DNA from: Pseudomonas frederiksbergensis | GTDB lineage: Bacteria > Pseudomonadota > Gammaproteobacteria > Pseudomonadales > Pseudomonadaceae | Direction of reading: 5' to 3' | Length of the DNA stretch: 64,000 nucleotides | Assembly: GCF_003732705.1 (NCBI RefSeq) | Contig: NZ_MOBR01000009.1 | Span: 562,401 to 626,400 of the forward strand | In this document: one piece after another, positions 1 to 13,800 of the stretch | Layout: the number at the start of each line of letters is the position of its first letter | Position numbering within the stretch: the stretch's first letter is position 1 | The notes under the pieces: generated by a model | Seen by the model: the letters and a program-made list of their open reading frames with translations, nothing else | What the model was told of the DNA's origin: nothing | Databases searched by the model: none | Program-made: the position numbers and the translations under genes

Positions 1-1824
1 AGACTGCGCCAACACCACTGCCGGCGCGCTGTCCTGCAACATGTAGGCAATCCGATCCAGCGGATAGGTCGGATCCAGCGGCACATAACCCCCGCCCGCC
101 TTCAGAATCGCCAGCAACCCGACGACCATGTCGGCACTGCGTTCAACACAAATCGCCACCCGCGAATCCGGCCGCACACCTTGCCCACGCAGGTAATGCG
201 CCAACCGGTTCGCCCGTTCATTCACCTCGCGATAGCTCAAGCGTTGCTCGCCATGCACCACCGCCACCGCATCCGGCGTGCGCTCAACCTGCGCCTCAAA
301 CAACCCATGAACAGTCTGGTCGAGTGGGTACAACGCTTCGGTCGCATTGAAATCAACCAGCAACTTCGCCCGCTCATCCTGCGGCAGAATCGACAAGCGA
401 TGCAGCGGCACCGGAGCCGTCTGCTCCAACGCCGCCGCCAGGCTTTCCAGCGCCGTGCGCATATAAGCGCAAACCCGCTGCGGGCTGACTCCAAGGCTGG
501 CCTGCGCCGTCAGGCTGAAGCCATCACCCAGATCATCCACCGACAGCATCAACGGATAGTTGGTGCGCTCCTCACCGCCGAGGACTTCGATCCCTTCCCA
601 GGCACGAATGGCTTCGGCTGAAGCCGACTGGGCCACACCGCTGTGGCGATAGTTGAGCAATGCACTGAACAACGGCAGCGGCGCGACCACGCCACTGCAA
701 CGCTGCGCCAGGGCCAGCGAAGCATGTTCATGCCCCAGCAACCCGGTCAGCCGCGCATGGGTCGCCTTGACCCCGGCGCGGGTGTCTTGAACGCCGACAT
801 TCACGCGCAACGGCAAGGTATTGATAAACATGCCCAGCGCCCGATCAGCCCCCTCGCCGCCTTGCATCCGGCCCATCAGAACCGTGCCGAACACGACATC
901 GTCCCGGCCCGAAACCCGGCCCAACACCTGCGCCCAGGCCAGATGCACCAGGCTCGCGGCACTGACGCCGAGCAGGCGTGCCTGGCGGCGCAAGCGCTGA
1001 CTCAGGCGGGTTTCGAGTGCCAGCGTGGCTTCCTCGATGCCCTGCCCGGCACCTTGCACATCTTGCAGACCGAACGGCAGCGTCGGCTCGTCAACATCGC
1101 CCAGCATTTCGCGGAAGAACCCTTCGTGCTCCTCCAGGCTTACGCCCAATCGCGCCTGAGCCACATAGTTGCGGTAAGGCATCGCCGCGCCCAATGGTTG
1201 CGTTTCGCCGAGCAAGAACGCTTGCATCTCGTGTTGCACCACTTCCATCGCCGTATGGTCGAGGGCCATGTGGTGGAACAGCAAGATCGCCAACCAGCGA
1301 TCGCCGGCGACGTCGTGGCTGTAGACCAGACGCAGCATCGGCGCGCGGGTGATGTCGAGGCGGTGATGCCTTGGGTCGAAACGCTCAAGCAGTTGCGCCG
1401 CGACATCGCCGCCGAGCGCTTCAATCTCTTCCTGAATCAGCTGAGCCTCGCGCCAGACAACCTGCAATGGCTGGTCGAGTCCTTCCCAGAGCATCGAGGT
1501 GCGCAGAATGTCGTGACGGTTGATGACCTGCTGCAGCGCTTGGGCGAAATCATCCAGCCATGCGCGGGTGGCGAACGCAAACTGGGTTTGCAGCACATAG
1601 GGATCGCCCTGTTCGGACGAGATGTGGTGGTAAAGGATGCCTTCCTGCAACGGTGCCAGCGGGTAGATGTCCTGCACATTGCGCACGCCGCCGGGGACAG
1701 TCGCGACGATGCGCTCGATGGTTGCCTGGGTCAGCGTCACCAGCGGCAGCATGGCCGGGGTGATGTGTTCGCAATTCGGCGGAATCAGGTTCGCCGGGAC
1801 GATGACCTCGTTGCCACTGCCGAC
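1..1824 (-). other. Peptin NRPS module 5, partial: E/C and front of A
   Basis: An E/C domain with HHISSEQGD and HHMALDH is followed by the first part of an A domain up to the AYMLQDSAPAVV region. The specificity residues lie beyond the window, so no substrate can be assigned. Confidence 0.8.
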
Positions 1825-4800
1825 GGCTGCGGCCAGTGCGGCCAGGGTTGGTTGGCTGAACAACGCGCGGACGTCGGTGCTGAGCCCGGCCTGGCGCATG
1901 CGTTCGATCAGGCTGACGGCCAGGAGTGAGTGGCCGCCGAGTTCGAAGAAGTGGTCGTGGCGGCCGATGCGTTCAACGTTGAGGACGTCTGACCAGATCT
2001 GCGCGAGGGTGGTTTCGGTTTCGCCGATGGGGGCTTCGTAGCCGCGCGTGATCACGGCATCCAGGTCGGGTGCTGGCAATGCTTTGCGGTCGAGTTTGCC
2101 GTTGGGGGTCAGCGGCAAGGTGTCGAGGTGCACGTAGGCCGCCGGGACCATGTAGTCCGGAAGCTGGGTTTGCAGGTGACGGCGGAGTGCGTCGATGTCC
2201 AGTGTGGCTGGCGCGGTGTAGTAAGCGACCAGGCGTTTTTCACCGGGGATGTCTTCGCGGGCCAGGACGGCGGTTTCCTGGATATCGGCGTGTCGGGCGA
2301 GTTTGGCTTCGATCTCGCCCAACTCGATGCGGAAGCCACGGATTTTGACTTGGTCGTCGTTGCGGCCCAGGTATTCGATGTTTCCGTCGGGCAGGTAGCG
2401 GCCCAAGTCACCGGTGCGGTACATCCGGCCGTTGGTGCTGAATGGGTCGTTGAGGAAGCGTTCGGCCGTCAAGTCGTCGCGGTTCAGGTAGCCGCGCGCC
2501 ACGCCGGCGCCGCCGATGTAGATTTCACCGGGAACGCCCTGTGGGACGGGTTGGCCGTGATCATCCAGCAAATAGAACTGGGTGTTGGCGACCGGTTTGC
2601 CGATGTGGGCGGCGAAGCCATCTTCGCGGTCCATCGAGACCCAGCTTGAGTAAGTCGTGGTTTCCGATGGGCCGTAGAGGTTGCACAGACGCTGCACACT
2701 GGTTTGTTCAAACAGGTTTTCTACCAGACTGCGTTTGAGCGCTTCACCGGCAACGTTGACCGTATGCACGTTTTTGCTGACTCCGCCCGATTCCAGCAAG
2801 GCTTTGAGCGCTGACGGCACGGTGTTGATCAGAGTGATGTCGGGTTGCGGTTCCAGCACGTTCTTCACGACAGTAATGCTGCCGCCGGAAGTCAGCGGCG
2901 CGAAGCATTCGTAGACTGCCAGGTCGAAGTTCAGCGAGGTGGAGAACAACGTTTTGGCCAATGTGGCATCGTCGAAAGAACGATGCGCCCAGGTCAGGAA
3001 GTTCACCGTGTTGCGATGCTCGATCATTACGCCTTTCGGCAACCCGGTCGAACCCGAGGTGTAGATCACGTACGCCAAATGCGCCGACGTCAGTCCGTCA
3101 ATCACAGGATTGGAGACGGATTCGTCCTGCCAAAGACCACTATCGAGATCGATAACCGGCATCGTTGCTTCACTCAGAAGCCCAAGGGTCGCGGCCTGCG
3201 CCAACACCACGGCGGGCGCGCTGTCCTGCAACATGTAGGCAATCCGGTCCAACGGATAGGTCGGATCGAGCGGCACATAACCCCCGCCCGCCTTCAGAAT
3301 CGCCAGCAACCCGACGACCATGTCGGCACTGCGTTCAACACAAATCGCCACCCGCGAATCCGGTCGTACGCCCTGCCCGCGCAGGTAATGCGCCAACTGG
3401 TTCGCCCGCTCATTCACCTCGCGGTAGCTCAAGCGCTGCTCGCCATGCACCACGGCCACAGCATCCGGCGTGCGCTCAACCTGCGCCTCAAACAACCCAT
3501 GAACCGTCTGCTCCAGCGGATACAAAGCCTCTGTCGCATTGAACTCGACCAGCAGCTTCAAACGCTCCGCCACCGGCAAAATCGCCAAATCAAACAACGA
3601 AGTCTCAGGCGCAGACTCCAGGGCCTCCACCAGACTGGCCAGCGCTGCTTGCATATAAGCGCCAACCCGCTGCGCACCAACCCCGGTCGCAGCCTGGACC
3701 GTCAGGCTGAACCCCTGGCCCAGATCGTCCACCGACAGCGTCAGCGGATAGTTCGTACGTTCTTCGCCACCCAGCGCCTCAATCCCGTTCCAGGCCGAAG
3801 ACGCACCCAAAGCAGTCGGCTCCGCGCCGGAATGGCGGAAGTTGAGCAGCGCGCTGAACAGCGGCGTCGGTGCGACCACGCCGCTGCAACGCTGGGCCAG
3901 TGCCAGCGAGGCATGTTCATGACCCAGCAGGCCCGTCAGCCGCGCATGGGTCGCCTTGACGGCGGCGCGTGCGCCTTGTGCGCCTGTGCTCACCCGCAGC
4001 GGCAGGGTGTTGATGAACATGCCCAACGCACGCTCGGCCCCCTCGCCGCCCTGCATCCGGCCCATCAGTACGGTGCCGAACACCACTTCTTCGCGGCCCG
4101 AGACCCGGCCGAGGACCTGCGCCCACGCCAGGTGAACCAGGCTCGCGGCACTCACCCCGAGCTGGCGCGCCTGGGCACGCAGGCGCCGGCTCAGTGCCGG
4201 GTCTACAGCTTGCTTGGCCTGCTCGATATCGCGGCCATCGCCCTGCACATCTTGCAGACCGAACGGCAGGGTCGGCTCATCAATATCGCCAAGCATGTCG
4301 CGGAAAAAGGCTTCGTGATCCTCACGGCTGACGCCAAGGCGAGCCTGGGCCACATAGTTGCGATACGGCACCGCCGCGCCCAACTGGCCCGACTGACCGA
4401 GTAAATGCGCCTGCATCTCGTGGCGCACCACTTCCAGCGCCGTGTGGTCGAGCGCGGTGTGATGGAACAGCAACGTCGCGACCCATCGCTTATCGTCCTG
4501 GGCAAAACGGATGCACATCAAGGGCGCCTGGCGAATGTCGAGGCGATGGTGGCGGGAGTCGAAACGCTCGCGCAGCTGATCGGCGATATCACCTTCGGCG
4601 GCCTCGAAAGTCACTTCTTCCACCGACAGTTGCGCCTGGCGCCAGACCACTTGCACCGGTTCGTCAAGCCCTTCCCAGGCCATCGAGGTGCGCAAGATGT
4701 CGTGGCGGTCGATCACGCCCTGCAAGGCTTGGGTGAAATCGTCCAGGCGTGCGCGACTGTCGAAACCGAATTGTGCTTGCAGCACGTAGGGATCGCCCTG

Positions 4801-7800
4801 CTCGGCGGCGAGGTGGTGATAGAGGATGCCTTCCTGCAACGGAGCCAGCGGGTAGATATCCTGCACGTTGCTGGCGCCGCCGGGGACCGTGGCGACGATG
4901 CGCTCGATGGTTGCCTGAGTCAGCGTCACCAGCGGCAGCATGGCTGGGGTGATGTGTTCGCAATTCGGCGGAATCAGGTTTGCCGGGACGTTGATCTCGT
5001 TGCCACTGCCAACGGCGGCGGCCAATGCGACCAAGGTCGGTTGACTGAACAGCACGCGCACGTCGGCGCTCAATCCGGCCTGGCGCATGCGCTCCATCAG
5101 GCTGACGGCCAACAGGGAATGACCACCGAGTTCGAAGAAATGATCGTGACGGCCGACTTGCTCCACATTGAGCACTTGCGCCCAGATCCGCGCCAGGGTG
5201 ATTTCGGTTTCGCCGAGGGGAGCTTCGTAGCCTCGGGTGATCACGGCATCCAGGTCCGGCGCTGGCAGGGCCTTGCGGTCGAGTTTGCCGTTGGGCGTCA
5301 AGGGCAGTTGGTCGAGATGGACATAGGCTGCCGGGACCATGTAGTCCGGCAACTGGGTTTGCAGGTGACGGCGTAACGCGTCGATGTCCAGTGCGGCTGG
5401 CGCGGTGTAGTAAGCGACCAGGCGTTTTTCGCCGGGGACGTCTTCGCGGGCCAGGACTGCGGTTTCCTGGATGTCGGCGTGTTGGGCGAGTTTGGTTTCG
5501 ATCTCGCCGAGTTCGATGCGGAAACCGCGGATTTTGACCTGGTCGTCGTTACGGCCGAGGTATTCGATGTTGCCATCCGGCAGGTAGCGGCCCAGGTCGC
5601 CCGTTCTATACATCCGGCCGTTTGCGCTGAATGGGTCGGTGAGGAAGCGTTCGGCGGTCAGATCTTCGCGGTTCAGGTATCCCCGCGCTACGCCTGCGCC
5701 GCCGATGTAGATTTCGCCTGGAACGCCCAGAGGCACCGGTTGCTGATGCTCATCCAGCAAGTAGAAACGGGTGTTGGCGACCGGTTTACCGATGTGTGCC
5801 GCGAAACCGTCTTCGCGATCCATCGAGACCCAACTTGAGTAGGTTGTGGTTTCCGAAGGGCCATAGAGGTTGCACAGGCGTTGAACCTGCGTCTGTTCGA
5901 ACAGGCTTTCCACGAGGCTGCGTTTCAGCGCTTCACCCGCAACGTTGACCGTGCGCACGTTGGTGCTCAGCCCGCCGGATTCCAGCAAGGCTTTGAGCGC
6001 TGACGGCACGGTGTTGATCAGGGTGATGTCGTCTCGCAGTTCCAGCACATTAGTGACGACATCGATGCTGCCGCCGGAAGTCAGTGGCGCAAAGCATTCG
6101 TAGACCGCCAGGTCGAAGTTCAGCGAGGTGGAGAACAGGGTTTTGGCCAAGGTTTCACGGTCAAACGAACGGTGCGCCCAGGTCAGGAAATTCACCGTAT
6201 TACGGTGTTCAATCATCACGCCTTTGGGCAACCCGGTCGAACCCGAGGTGTAGATCACATACGCCAGATGCGCCGAAGTCAGCCCTTCAATCACAGGATT
6301 GGAGACGGACTCGTCCTGCCAAATGCCGCTATCCAGATCGATCACCGGCATCGAAGCTTCGCTCAGAAGCCCAAGCGTCGCGGCCTGCGCCAACACCACC
6401 GCCGGCGCGCTGTCCTGCAGCATGTAAGCAATCCGATGCAACGGATAGGTCGGATCAAGCGGCACATAACCACCCCCAGCCTTCAGAATCGCCAGCAACC
6501 CAACGACCATCTCCGCCGAACGATCAACACAAATCGCCACCCGCGAATCCGGCCTTACCCCCTGCCCACGCAGATAATGCGCCAGCCTGTTCGCCCGCTC
6601 ATTCAACTCGCGATAGCTCAATCGCTCCAAGCCATAAACCACCGCCACAGCATCCGGCGTCCGCTCAACCTGCGCCTCAAACAACCCATGAACCGTCTGT
6701 TCCAACGGATAAACCGCGTCAGTCGCATTGAACCCTTGCAACACCTGCCGACGCTCATCCGCAGACAAAATATCCAACTGATTCAGTGCCAATTCAGGCG
6801 CAAATTCCAACGCATCCACCAGGCTGGCCAGCGCCGTCTGCATATAAGCGCCGACCCGCCAGGCATCCACCGCGCCCGCGGTCTGCACGCTCAACAGGAA
6901 GCCTTCGCCCTGATCGTCCACCGACAACATGCACGGATAGTTGGTGCGTTCCATCACGCCCAACACTTCAGTTCCGCCCCAAAGTTCCACGCCATCGTTG
7001 TCCTGGTGCGCACTGTGCCGGTAGTTGAGCAGCGCGCTGAACAGCGGCAACGAAGCCGGCACCCCGCTGCAACGCTGGGCCAATGCCAGCGAGGCATGCT
7101 CATGACCGAGCAACGCCGTCAGCCGCGCATGGGTGGCTTTCACGCCGCTGCGCACGTCCTGACCACCGACCTTCACCCGCAACGGCAAGGTGTTGATGAA
7201 CATCCCCAGGGCGCGGTCCGCACCCACGCCACCCTGCATCCGCCCCAGCAACACCGTACCGAACACCACATCGTCGCGACCGGAGACGCGCCCCAACACC
7301 CGGGCCCACGCCAGGTGATGCAGGCTCGCCGCACTCACCCCCAGCAGCCGCGCTTGCGTGCGCAGACGCTGGCTCAGCAGCGGATCGAGGTTCAGCTTTA
7401 CCTCCTGAATGCCACGGCCATCCCCCTGCACTTCATGCAGACCAAACGGCAGCGTCGGTTCATCGACATCGCCGAGCATGTCGCGGAAGAACCGTTCATG
7501 TTGCTCGCGGCTCACACCCAACAGGGCCTGGGCCACGTAATTGCGATAAGGCGTGGCCGCCTGCAGACGCTCGGCTTCACCGCGTTGGTAAGCCAGCATC
7601 TCGTCGTGCATCACGTCCAGCGCGGTGTGGTCGAGGGCGATGTGGTGAAACAGCAGAATCGCCACCCAGCGCTGGTGGCCCGCATCCCAGGCGCAGGCGA
7701 GGTGCATCAGCGGTGCGTTGCCCAGATCAAGACGCGTGTGTGCCGGGTCGAAGCGCTGGCCCAATTGCTTGGCAACGTCGCCCAACGCAGGATCAACGGC

Positions 7801-10800
7801 GATTTCTTCGACGTTCAGGTGTGCCTGGCGCAAAACCACTTGCAGCGGTTCGTCCAGTCCTTCCCAGACCATCGCGGTGCGCAGGATGTCGTGGCGCTCG
7901 ATCATTGCCTGCAAGGCCTGCACAAACCCGTCGAGCTGCGCGCGACTGGTCATGGCGAACGACGCTTGCAGCAGGTACGGATCACCCTGCTCGGCGGAAA
8001 TGTGGTGGTAAAGAATGCCTTCCTGCAACGGTGCCAGCGGGTAGATGTCCTGCACGTTGCCCACACCGCCCGGGATTTTCTCTACGACTTGATCAATCGT
8101 TTCCTGACTGACGGTTACCAGCGTCAGCATCGCCGGCGTGATCTGAGCGCAATCGAGCGGGATGCCATTGGCCGGCACCACCACTTCAGTGTTGCCACCG
8201 ACCGCCGCCGCCAATGCCGCCAGGGTCGGTTGACCGAACAGCACCCGCACATCGGCACTCAATCCGGCCTGACGCATGCGCTCGATCAGTTTCACCGCCA
8301 GCAGTGAATGCCCGCCGAGTTCAAAGAAATGGTCATGCCGCCCGACTTGCGCCACACCCAGTACCTCGGCCCAGAGGCTGGCCAGGGTGGTTTCCAAATG
8401 ACCGATGGGGGCTTCGTATTCGCGGCTGGCAAAGGCCTGCGCATCTGGCGCCGGCAAGGCGCGGCGGTCGAGTTTGCCGTTGGGCGACAGCGGCAGTTTG
8501 TCCAGCAGCACATAGGCTGCCGGGATCATGTAGTCCGGTAACAGGGCCTGGAGATGGGCGCGCAATGCGTCGGCGTCCGGCGCCGTGTCCGTCGATTGTG
8601 CGATGAAGTACGCCACCAGACGCTTGTCGCCGGGGCTGTCCTCGCGGGCGAGCACCGCCGCCGACCGGATGCCCGGATGTTGGCCCAGTCGGGATTCGAT
8701 CTCGCCCAACTCGACGCGGAAACCACGGATCTTGATCTGATCGTCGTTACGGCCCAGGTAATCGATGCAGCCATCGGCTTGGTAGCGGCCAAGGTCACCG
8801 GTTTTGTACAGGCGTCCATCCGCGTTGAACGGATCGCGAATAAAGCGTTCGGCGGTCATCTCGGGGCGATTCAGATAGCCCCGCGCCACGCAGGCGCCGC
8901 CAATGTGGATCTCGCCGGCCACGCCGACCGGGACCGGTTGCAAGTGCTCGTCGAGCAAATAGATGCGGGTATTGGCCACCGGATAGCCGATGGCTGGCAA
9001 GTTTGGCCAGGTCGCGACATCGTCCGGCAGCGTCAGCGCGGTGGTGACGTGGGATTCAGTCGGGCCGTAGTGGTTATGCAGGCGGCAACCCGGCAGACGT
9101 TCGAAGAACGCACGGATCTGTGGCGTGATGCGCAGTTGCTCGCCAGCGGTGATGACATCACGCAAGGCACAGGCCAGTGGCCCGGTCGCGCCGTCGCTGA
9201 TCACGCTTTCAGCCAGCGCCTGGAGTGCCACACACGGCAAGTACAGGCGTTCGATCCGTTGCTGGCCGATATGCTGGAACAGCGCGTGGAAATTCAGGCG
9301 CGTGTCGGCATGGATCAACGACAGTTCGGCGCCGGCACACAAGGTGCTGAAGACTTCCTGGAACGCCACGTCGAAGCCCAGCGCCGCAAACTGCAACGTG
9401 CGCGCCGGCACCGATTGCGCGATTTGCCACTGCATCAGGTTGACCAGCGGCCCGTGGGCCATGGCCACGCCTTTGGGCTGGCCGGTCGAACCGGAGGTGT
9501 AGATCACGTACGCCAAATGCTGCGGGGCCAGTTCTCGTACGTCTGGATTGGAATGCGGCTGATGGCTGAGATTGGCCTCGGCGTCGAGCAACAACACCGG
9601 CACGCTCAACTGCGGGAAACGCTCCTGCAAACTGCGCTGGGTCAGCAGCACCTTGGGCGCGCTGTCGTCCAGCATGTAGGTCAAACGCTCGGCGGGATAC
9701 GCCGGGTCCAGCGGCACATAAGCGGCGCCGGCCTTAAGGATGCCGATCAGCCCCGCGATCATTTCCAGGCTGCGGTCCACGCAAATCGCCACGCGATCAT
9801 CCGCGCCGATGCCCAGTTCGATCAGGCGATGGGCAATCTGGTTGGCGCGCTGATTGAGCTCGCCGTAACTGAGGCGCTGGTCTTCATAGGTCACCGCGAT
9901 GGCATCAGGCTGCTCGGCCGCATGGGCTTCGAATAGCTTGTGAATCAGCCCCGACGGATAGTCCGCGTCAAACGCATTGAACGCTTCAAGCACTTGCCTG
10001 CGTTCGACATCGGGCAGCCATCCGAGGTGATGCAGCGGTGTGTTTGTATCCAGATCGAGCGCATCAACCAGTGCTTCAAGCACGGTGTGCATGTAACCGC
10101 AGACACGCTGGGCGCCAATGCCGGCGACGGCCTGCACCGTCAAGCCGAACGATTGGCCGAGGTCGTCCACCGACAACGACAGCGGAAAGTTGGTCCGTTC
10201 TTCGCCGCCAAGCAGCGTCACGCCCGCCCAGATCCGGGCATTGCCGGCATCCTGCGGTGCCTGCGCGCCCACGGCGGCATGTCGGTAGTTCATCAACGCG
10301 CTGAACAACGGCGCCGGTGCGGCAACGCCGCTGCAACGTTGCGCCAGGGACAGCGGCGCATGTTCGTGGCCCATCAGTGCGGCCAATCGTGCGTGGGTGG
10401 TTTTCAACGCCGCCAACACGCCTTGGTCGCCGGCATCCACGCGCAACGGCAAGGTGTTGATGAACATGCCCAAGGCACGCTCGGCATCCTCGCCACTGTG
10501 CAGGCGCCCCATCAGCACCGTGCCAAACACCACATCCTGGCGTCCAGCCAAACGCCCAACCACCTGACCCCAGGCCAAGTGATGCAGGCTCGCGCTGCTG
10601 ACGCCCAAGCGTCGGGCCTGAGCGCGCAAACGCTGGCCCAGTTCGGCCTCAAGCGCCAGCGACGCCTCTTCCATTCCGCTGCCATCGCCTTGCACATCCT
10701 GCAAACCGAACGGCAGGGTCGGTTCGTCCACGTCCCCCAGCATCTCGCTGAAGAACGCTTCCTGTTGCGCCTGACTCGCCCCGAGACGGACCTGCGCCAC

Positions 10801-13800
10801 ATAGTTGCGGTACGGCACCGACACCGGCAGTTGGGCCGAACGCCCCTCGCTGAAGGCCTCGATTTCCTGGCCCAGCAGCGCGAGCGAAGTGGCGTCGTCG
10901 ATCAAATGGTGGAACAGCAAAATCGCGACCCAACCCGCGCCGGCCACGTCTTCAGCGAAGTGGATACGCATCAGCGGCGCCTGGCGCAGGTCGAAACGGG
11001 TGTGGCGTGGATCGAAACGGCTCTGCAATTGCTCGGCGATGTCGCCCAGAGCCGGGTCCAGCGTGACTTCGAAAGCGCCCAGCCTGGCCTCGCGCCAGAC
11101 CACTTGCACCGGTTCGTCCAGCCCTTCCCACGCCACCGACGTGCGCAGAATATCGTGGCGGTCGATCACCGATTGCAGGGACTGCACGAACGTATCCAGT
11201 TGTTCACGACTGCCCATGCGCAGCGTTGCTTGCAACAGGTAGGGATCGCCGACTTCAGTGGCCAAGTGGTGATAGAGGATGCCTTCCTGCAACGACACCA
11301 GACCGTAGATGTCCTGCACATTCGCCACGCCACCCGGCACGGCGGCGACGATGCGATCGATCTCGTCCTGGCGCAACGTGGCCAGGGGCAGCATGTCCGG
11401 GGTGATGCGCGCGCAATCAGGGGCAATGCCATTGGCTGGCACGACGATTGCGCTGTTGGCACCGGCGGCAGCGGCCAGGGTGGCCAGGGTTGGCTGGCCG
11501 AACAGCACGCGCACATCGGCGCTCAGGTTGACCTGGCGCATGCGTTCGATCAGCTTGACCGCCAGCAGCGAATGCCCGCCCAGTTCAAAGAAGCGGTCGT
11601 GGCGCCCGACTCGCTCGACACCCAGCAAATCAACCCACAGCGCTGCCAGAGTGATTTCCACTGCACCTTCCGGCGCTTCGTAGTCACGACTGGCATACGC
11701 CGCCGAATCCGGCGCCGGCAAGGCCTTGCGGTCGAGTTTGCCGTTGGCGGTCAGCGGGAACGCGGCCAGCGTCACGAACGCGCTCGGGACCATGTACTCG
11801 GCCAGCGAACCGAGCAGCTGGGTGCGCAGTTCGGTGGCGGACAGCTGTTCGCCGTCCTTCGCGATGACATAGGCCACGAGGCGCTTGTCCCCCGGCTCGT
11901 CTTCGCGGGCGATGACCACGGCTTCACGCACCTGGTCGCAGGCCGCGAGTTTGGCTTCGATTTCACCCAGTTCGATGCGGAAACCACGAATTTTCACCTG
12001 GTCGTCGTTGCGCCCCAGGTATTCGAGGTTGCCGTCCGCCAACCAGCGACCGAGGTCGCCGGTGCGGTACATCCGTGCGTGAGGTGCGTCGGTAAACGGA
12101 TCGTCGAGGAATCGCGTGGCGTTCAATTCCGGCCGATTCAGGTAGCCCCGCGCTACGCCGGCGCCGCCTACAAACAACTCGCCCTCGACACCCACCGGCA
12201 CTGTTTGGCCGTGGGCATCGAGCAGGTACAGACGCAAATCAGGAATGCGCTTGCCGATCGGACTGACGCCGACCGATTGCGCATCCGCCGCGTTCAATGG
12301 GCGATAGGTCACGTGCACCGTGGTTTCGGTGATGCCGTACATGTTGACCAGTTGCGTCGCTGCATTGGCTTCGCGGGCGTACCAGGGTTTCAGAATCCCG
12401 GTTTCCAGCGCTTCACCGCCGAAAATCACCTGACGCAGATTGTGCGTCAACGGGCTGTCGCCCTGAGCCGCGATCAACTGGCGGAAGGCGCTTGGCGTCT
12501 GGTTCAGCACCGTGACGCCGGCCTCGCACAGCAGCGCATAGCAATCGTCTGGCGAACGGCTGACCAGTTGCGGCACCACCAGCAAACGACCGCCATGGGT
12601 CAACGCGCCCCAGATTTCCCAGACCGAGAAGTCGAAGGCGAAGGAATGGAACAAGGCCCAGACGTCTTGCAGACCGAAGTGGAACCAAGGGGCAGTCGCC
12701 GAAAACAACCGGGCAACGTTACGGTGTTCGACCATCACGCCTTTGGGCAAACCGGTTGAACCGGAGGTGTAGATGACGTAGGCCAAGTGCTGCGCCAGCA
12801 CGTTTACATCGGGATTGTGCTGCGAATCCGACGCTTCGAGCTGGTCCAGCAACAACACTGGAACATCCAGCGCGGGCAGCAATTCACGCAAGCCCGTTTG
12901 CGTCAGCAGCGCAACCGGCGCGCTGTCGTCGAGCATGAACGTCAGGCGTTCCAGCGGATAGGCCGGGTCCAGCGGCACATAGCCTGCGCCGGATTTCAGG
13001 ATCCCCAGCAAGCCGACGATCATCTCCAGACCACGCTCGACGCAAATCGCCACCCGGTCATCCGGGCGAATGCCCAGCGCCAGCAGCTGATGCGCAACCT
13101 GATTCGCCCGTGCATTCAACTGCCTGTACGTCAGTTGCTGATCTTCGTAAACCACCGCCACCGCATCGGGTTGCGCGAGTGCCCGGGCTTCGAACAAACC
13201 GTGAATCGTTTGCTCCTGCTCATGGGCCGTCTCGGTGGCGTTCCAGTCTTGCAACGTGAGCGCTTCGGCAGGCGTCGGCAGTCGAAAACCACGGACGGGC
13301 AAGGCGTCGTCAGCCAACCCCTGCTCCAGCACATGCATAAAGCGCTCAACCATCGCCTCGACATCAGCTTGCTTGAAATACGCTTCGTTGTAGGTGAAGT
13401 GCATCCACGCCGTTTCGTCGTGGGGGCTGGTGCGGATATGAATAGTCAGCGGCGTCTGTTCATGATTGCTCGAACTCTTGACCACGCTGGCCGGCGCTTG
13501 ACCGTACATGAACTGATGATCGACCTGCTCATAGGAAAACGACAGATCGAACAGTTGCGCGCGGTCATCGCGGCGCAGCCCCAGGGAACGGTTCATATCG
13601 CTAAGCGGATAACGCTGATGGCGATAATCCTGCTTGAGGGTGCGCGCGATCTCCCGCGCCAGCTCACCGAACGACAATTCGTCGCTGAACTGCAAGCGCA
13701 CAGCGCTCACTTGGGTGAACAACCCCAGGGTGTTGCGGAAGTTGGCGTTGGAACGGTTGAGGATCGGCAAACCGATCACCAGTTCATCGCGCTGCGGCGT

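Noticed and set aside
8300..8340. Possible frameshifts in the peptin NRPS
   Set aside because: The T-domain and E/C motifs continue in frame across each module junction checked; no internal stop was seen.
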